A stretch of DNA of 64,000 nt from positions 1 to 64,000 of the forward strand of contig JADKKQ010000005.1 of assembly GCA_016720425.1 (NCBI GenBank), in the 5' to 3' direction. This document shows, piece by piece, positions 63,029 to 64,000 of this stretch. Position 1 is the stretch's first letter; the number at the start of each line of letters is the position of its first letter. The position numbers and the translations under genes are program-made. This DNA is from Betaproteobacteria bacterium (lineage in GTDB: Bacteria; Pseudomonadota; Gammaproteobacteria; Burkholderiales; Casimicrobiaceae). The notes beneath the pieces are model-generated. The model searched no databases and had not been told where the DNA came from. It worked only from the letters and a program-made list of their open reading frames with translations.

Positions 63029-64000
63029 TCAGAAGCTGCGCGAGTAGGCGACGCCCAGCAGGTACTGCTTCATCCCGATGGTCTCGGTGACCGCGGGGTT
63101 CTGCAGGAAGCCGGCGAACAGGCTGGTGCCGGTGACCGAGTTCTCGTCCGCGTACATGAACGTGCCGGTGATCGCCGACTGCTTGTCGATCGCGTAGGTG
63201 GTGCCCAGCGTGAACTGGTTCTCGACCACGCCGGGGGCGATGATGTTGAAGGTCACGTTCGCCGGCGTGACCGGGTTCTCGGAGCGGTTGTATCCGGCGC
63301 GGAACGTCCACTTGTCGTCCAGCTGGTACTGCACGCCGAACTTCCAGACGTTGATGTTCTCCCAGCCGAAGCCCGCGCCGTTGCTGCCGCCGAGGCAGTT
63401 GTCGCGCAGGCCCTGGCCGCCCATCTGCGGCGGCAGGCAGGCGTAGATGTTCGCCAGCTGATTGCTGACCGAGGCCGCGTCGTCGTAGAAGATGCGCTCG
63501 TAGTCCAGCGCGAGCAGCCACTGCCGGGTCGGGCGCAGCGCGAAGCCGACGGTGAAGTTCGACGGGATGTCGAAGCCGCCTTCCTCGGCGAACAGCCCCT
63601 TGTAGTCGTCGAAGTTGCCCATGTTCATCTTGGTGGAGTAGGCGATCCCGACCGACAGGTAGTCGGTCAGCTGGCCCATGTAGCCGACGCGGGCGCCGAA
63701 GCCCCAGGCGTCGCTGTGGCCGTTGTTGGTGACGCTGCCCGGCGCGTTCGAGAACATCGGGTTGTCGAACATCTGCAGCCCTTCGGCCGCGAAGCGCTGG
63801 TAGGCGATGGTCGGCGCGATGCCGACCGAGTGCCCCTTGGCGAACTCCCAGGCCACGTACGGCGCGATCATCAGCTGCATCAGGTCGACGCCCAGATTGT
63901 CGTTGCCGCAGAGCAGGTTGTACGGGCCGACCGGGGTTCCGCCGCGGAAGTTGGTGCAGGCGCTCTGGTTGGAGATCTGTCCGCCCGCGTAGTCGGTGTT
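63029..64000 (-). CDS. FadL/OmpP1-type outer-membrane protein, partial
   Basis: Outer-membrane beta-barrel for uptake of long-chain fatty acids or other hydrophobic compounds. The C-terminal 323 codons are present; the N-terminus lies beyond the window. Features: alternating beta-strand pattern, WGFGARVGYMGQLTDYLSVGIAYSTKM (in part), PSNFTVGFALRPTRQWLLALDYERIFYDD, YQLDDKWTFRAGYN, NQFTLGTTYAIDKQ and a C-terminal aromatic end YSRSF typical of BAM recognition. Cys residues in CLPPQMGGQGLRDNC may form a loop disulfide. Facing fadH suggests fatty-acid use. Confidence 0.9.
   Translation of the reverse strand, partial: NTDYAGGQISNQSACTNFRGGTPVGPYNLLCGNDNLGVDLMQLMIAPYVAWEFAKGHSVGIAPTIAYQRFAAEGLQMFDNPMFSNAPGSVTNNGHSDAWGFGARVGYMGQLTDYLSVGIAYSTKMNMGNFDDYKGLFAEEGGFDIPSNFTVGFALRPTRQWLLALDYERIFYDDAASVSNQLANIYACLPPQMGGQGLRDNCLGGSNGAGFGWENINVWKFGVQYQLDDKWTFRAGYNRSENPVTPANVTFNIIAPGVVENQFTLGTTYAIDKQSAITGTFMYADENSVTGTSLFAGFLQNPAVTETIGMKQYLLGVAYSRSF

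Overview
The window is very GC-rich (mostly about 70% G+C, with G or C in nearly every third codon position) and dense with genes. The gene set suggests a free-living betaproteobacterium of Burkholderiales/Rhodocyclales type: the exbB-exbD-lpxK-kdsB-adk lipid A/adenylate kinase block, a tmRNA whose tag ends in ALAA, a cytochrome c'/cytochrome b561 pair, K+-independent H+-pyrophosphatase with PPi-dependent phosphofructokinase, and a glrK-qseG-glrR two-component cluster. No plasmid, phage, IS or CRISPR signature was seen. The order assignment is an inference from family resemblance only.

Layout. 1-64: 3'-truncated tRNA-Leu(CAA). 0.2-10.2 kb: folA and thyA, split by two inserted modules: glrK-qseG-glrR, followed by a sigma-54 promoter with GlrR-type sites and a 55-codon gene, and a gtsABC-type sugar ABC transporter operon whose second permease lacks its 5' end. 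10.3-19 kb: LplT-PlsC fusion, aroC, xseA, glnS, htpX, and a SWIB protein with a histone-H1-like tail. 19.5-24.2 kb: pdxH, an MFS exporter, an msrA remnant, a DUF47/Pit phosphate pair and a YihY protein. 24.2-29.4 kb: exbB, exbD, lpxK, a Trm112-like gene, kdsB, a Gfo/Idh/MocA oxidoreductase and adk; exbD and the Trm112-like gene each carry an apparent single-base frameshift. 29.4-39.9 kb: GT2-TPR glycosyltransferase, pfp, a DsbA-fold isomerase, hppA with an OmpA-like tail, ggt, an rRNA-type methyltransferase, lrgA-lrgB and marC. 39.9-47.1 kb: cytochrome b561, cytochrome c', an MBL-fold hydrolase, mfd, an EamA exporter and a DUF465 protein. 47.2-50.6 kb: ssrA, then a lower-GC stretch with a large secreted sulfatase. 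50.9-55.1 kb: aminotransferase, small monooxygenase-like protein, an unknown gene overlapping a GNAT gene, and metY. 55.3-60.7 kb: tightly overlapping four-gene glycan cassette (wecB, unknown, dual glycosyltransferase, methyltransferase). 60.8-64 kb: a 2,4-dienoyl-CoA reductase convergent with a partial FadL-type porin.

How parts fit together. PPi made by biosynthesis can feed both the PPi-phosphofructokinase and the H+-pyrophosphatase, saving ATP and energising the membrane. LpxK, KdsB, the acyltransferase fusion, the GT2 protein and the wecB cassette serve the envelope; GlrK/QseG/GlrR is an envelope-sensing system whose likely local target is the small gene just downstream. FadL and the dienoyl-CoA reductase suggest use of unsaturated fatty acids.

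The features most worth following are the GlrR/sigma-54 small-gene unit, the truncated gtsC, the HppA-OmpA fusion, the wecB cassette, and the sulfatase with a non-canonical formylglycine motif. The exbD and Trm112 indels lie in G/C repeats and may be sequencing errors.
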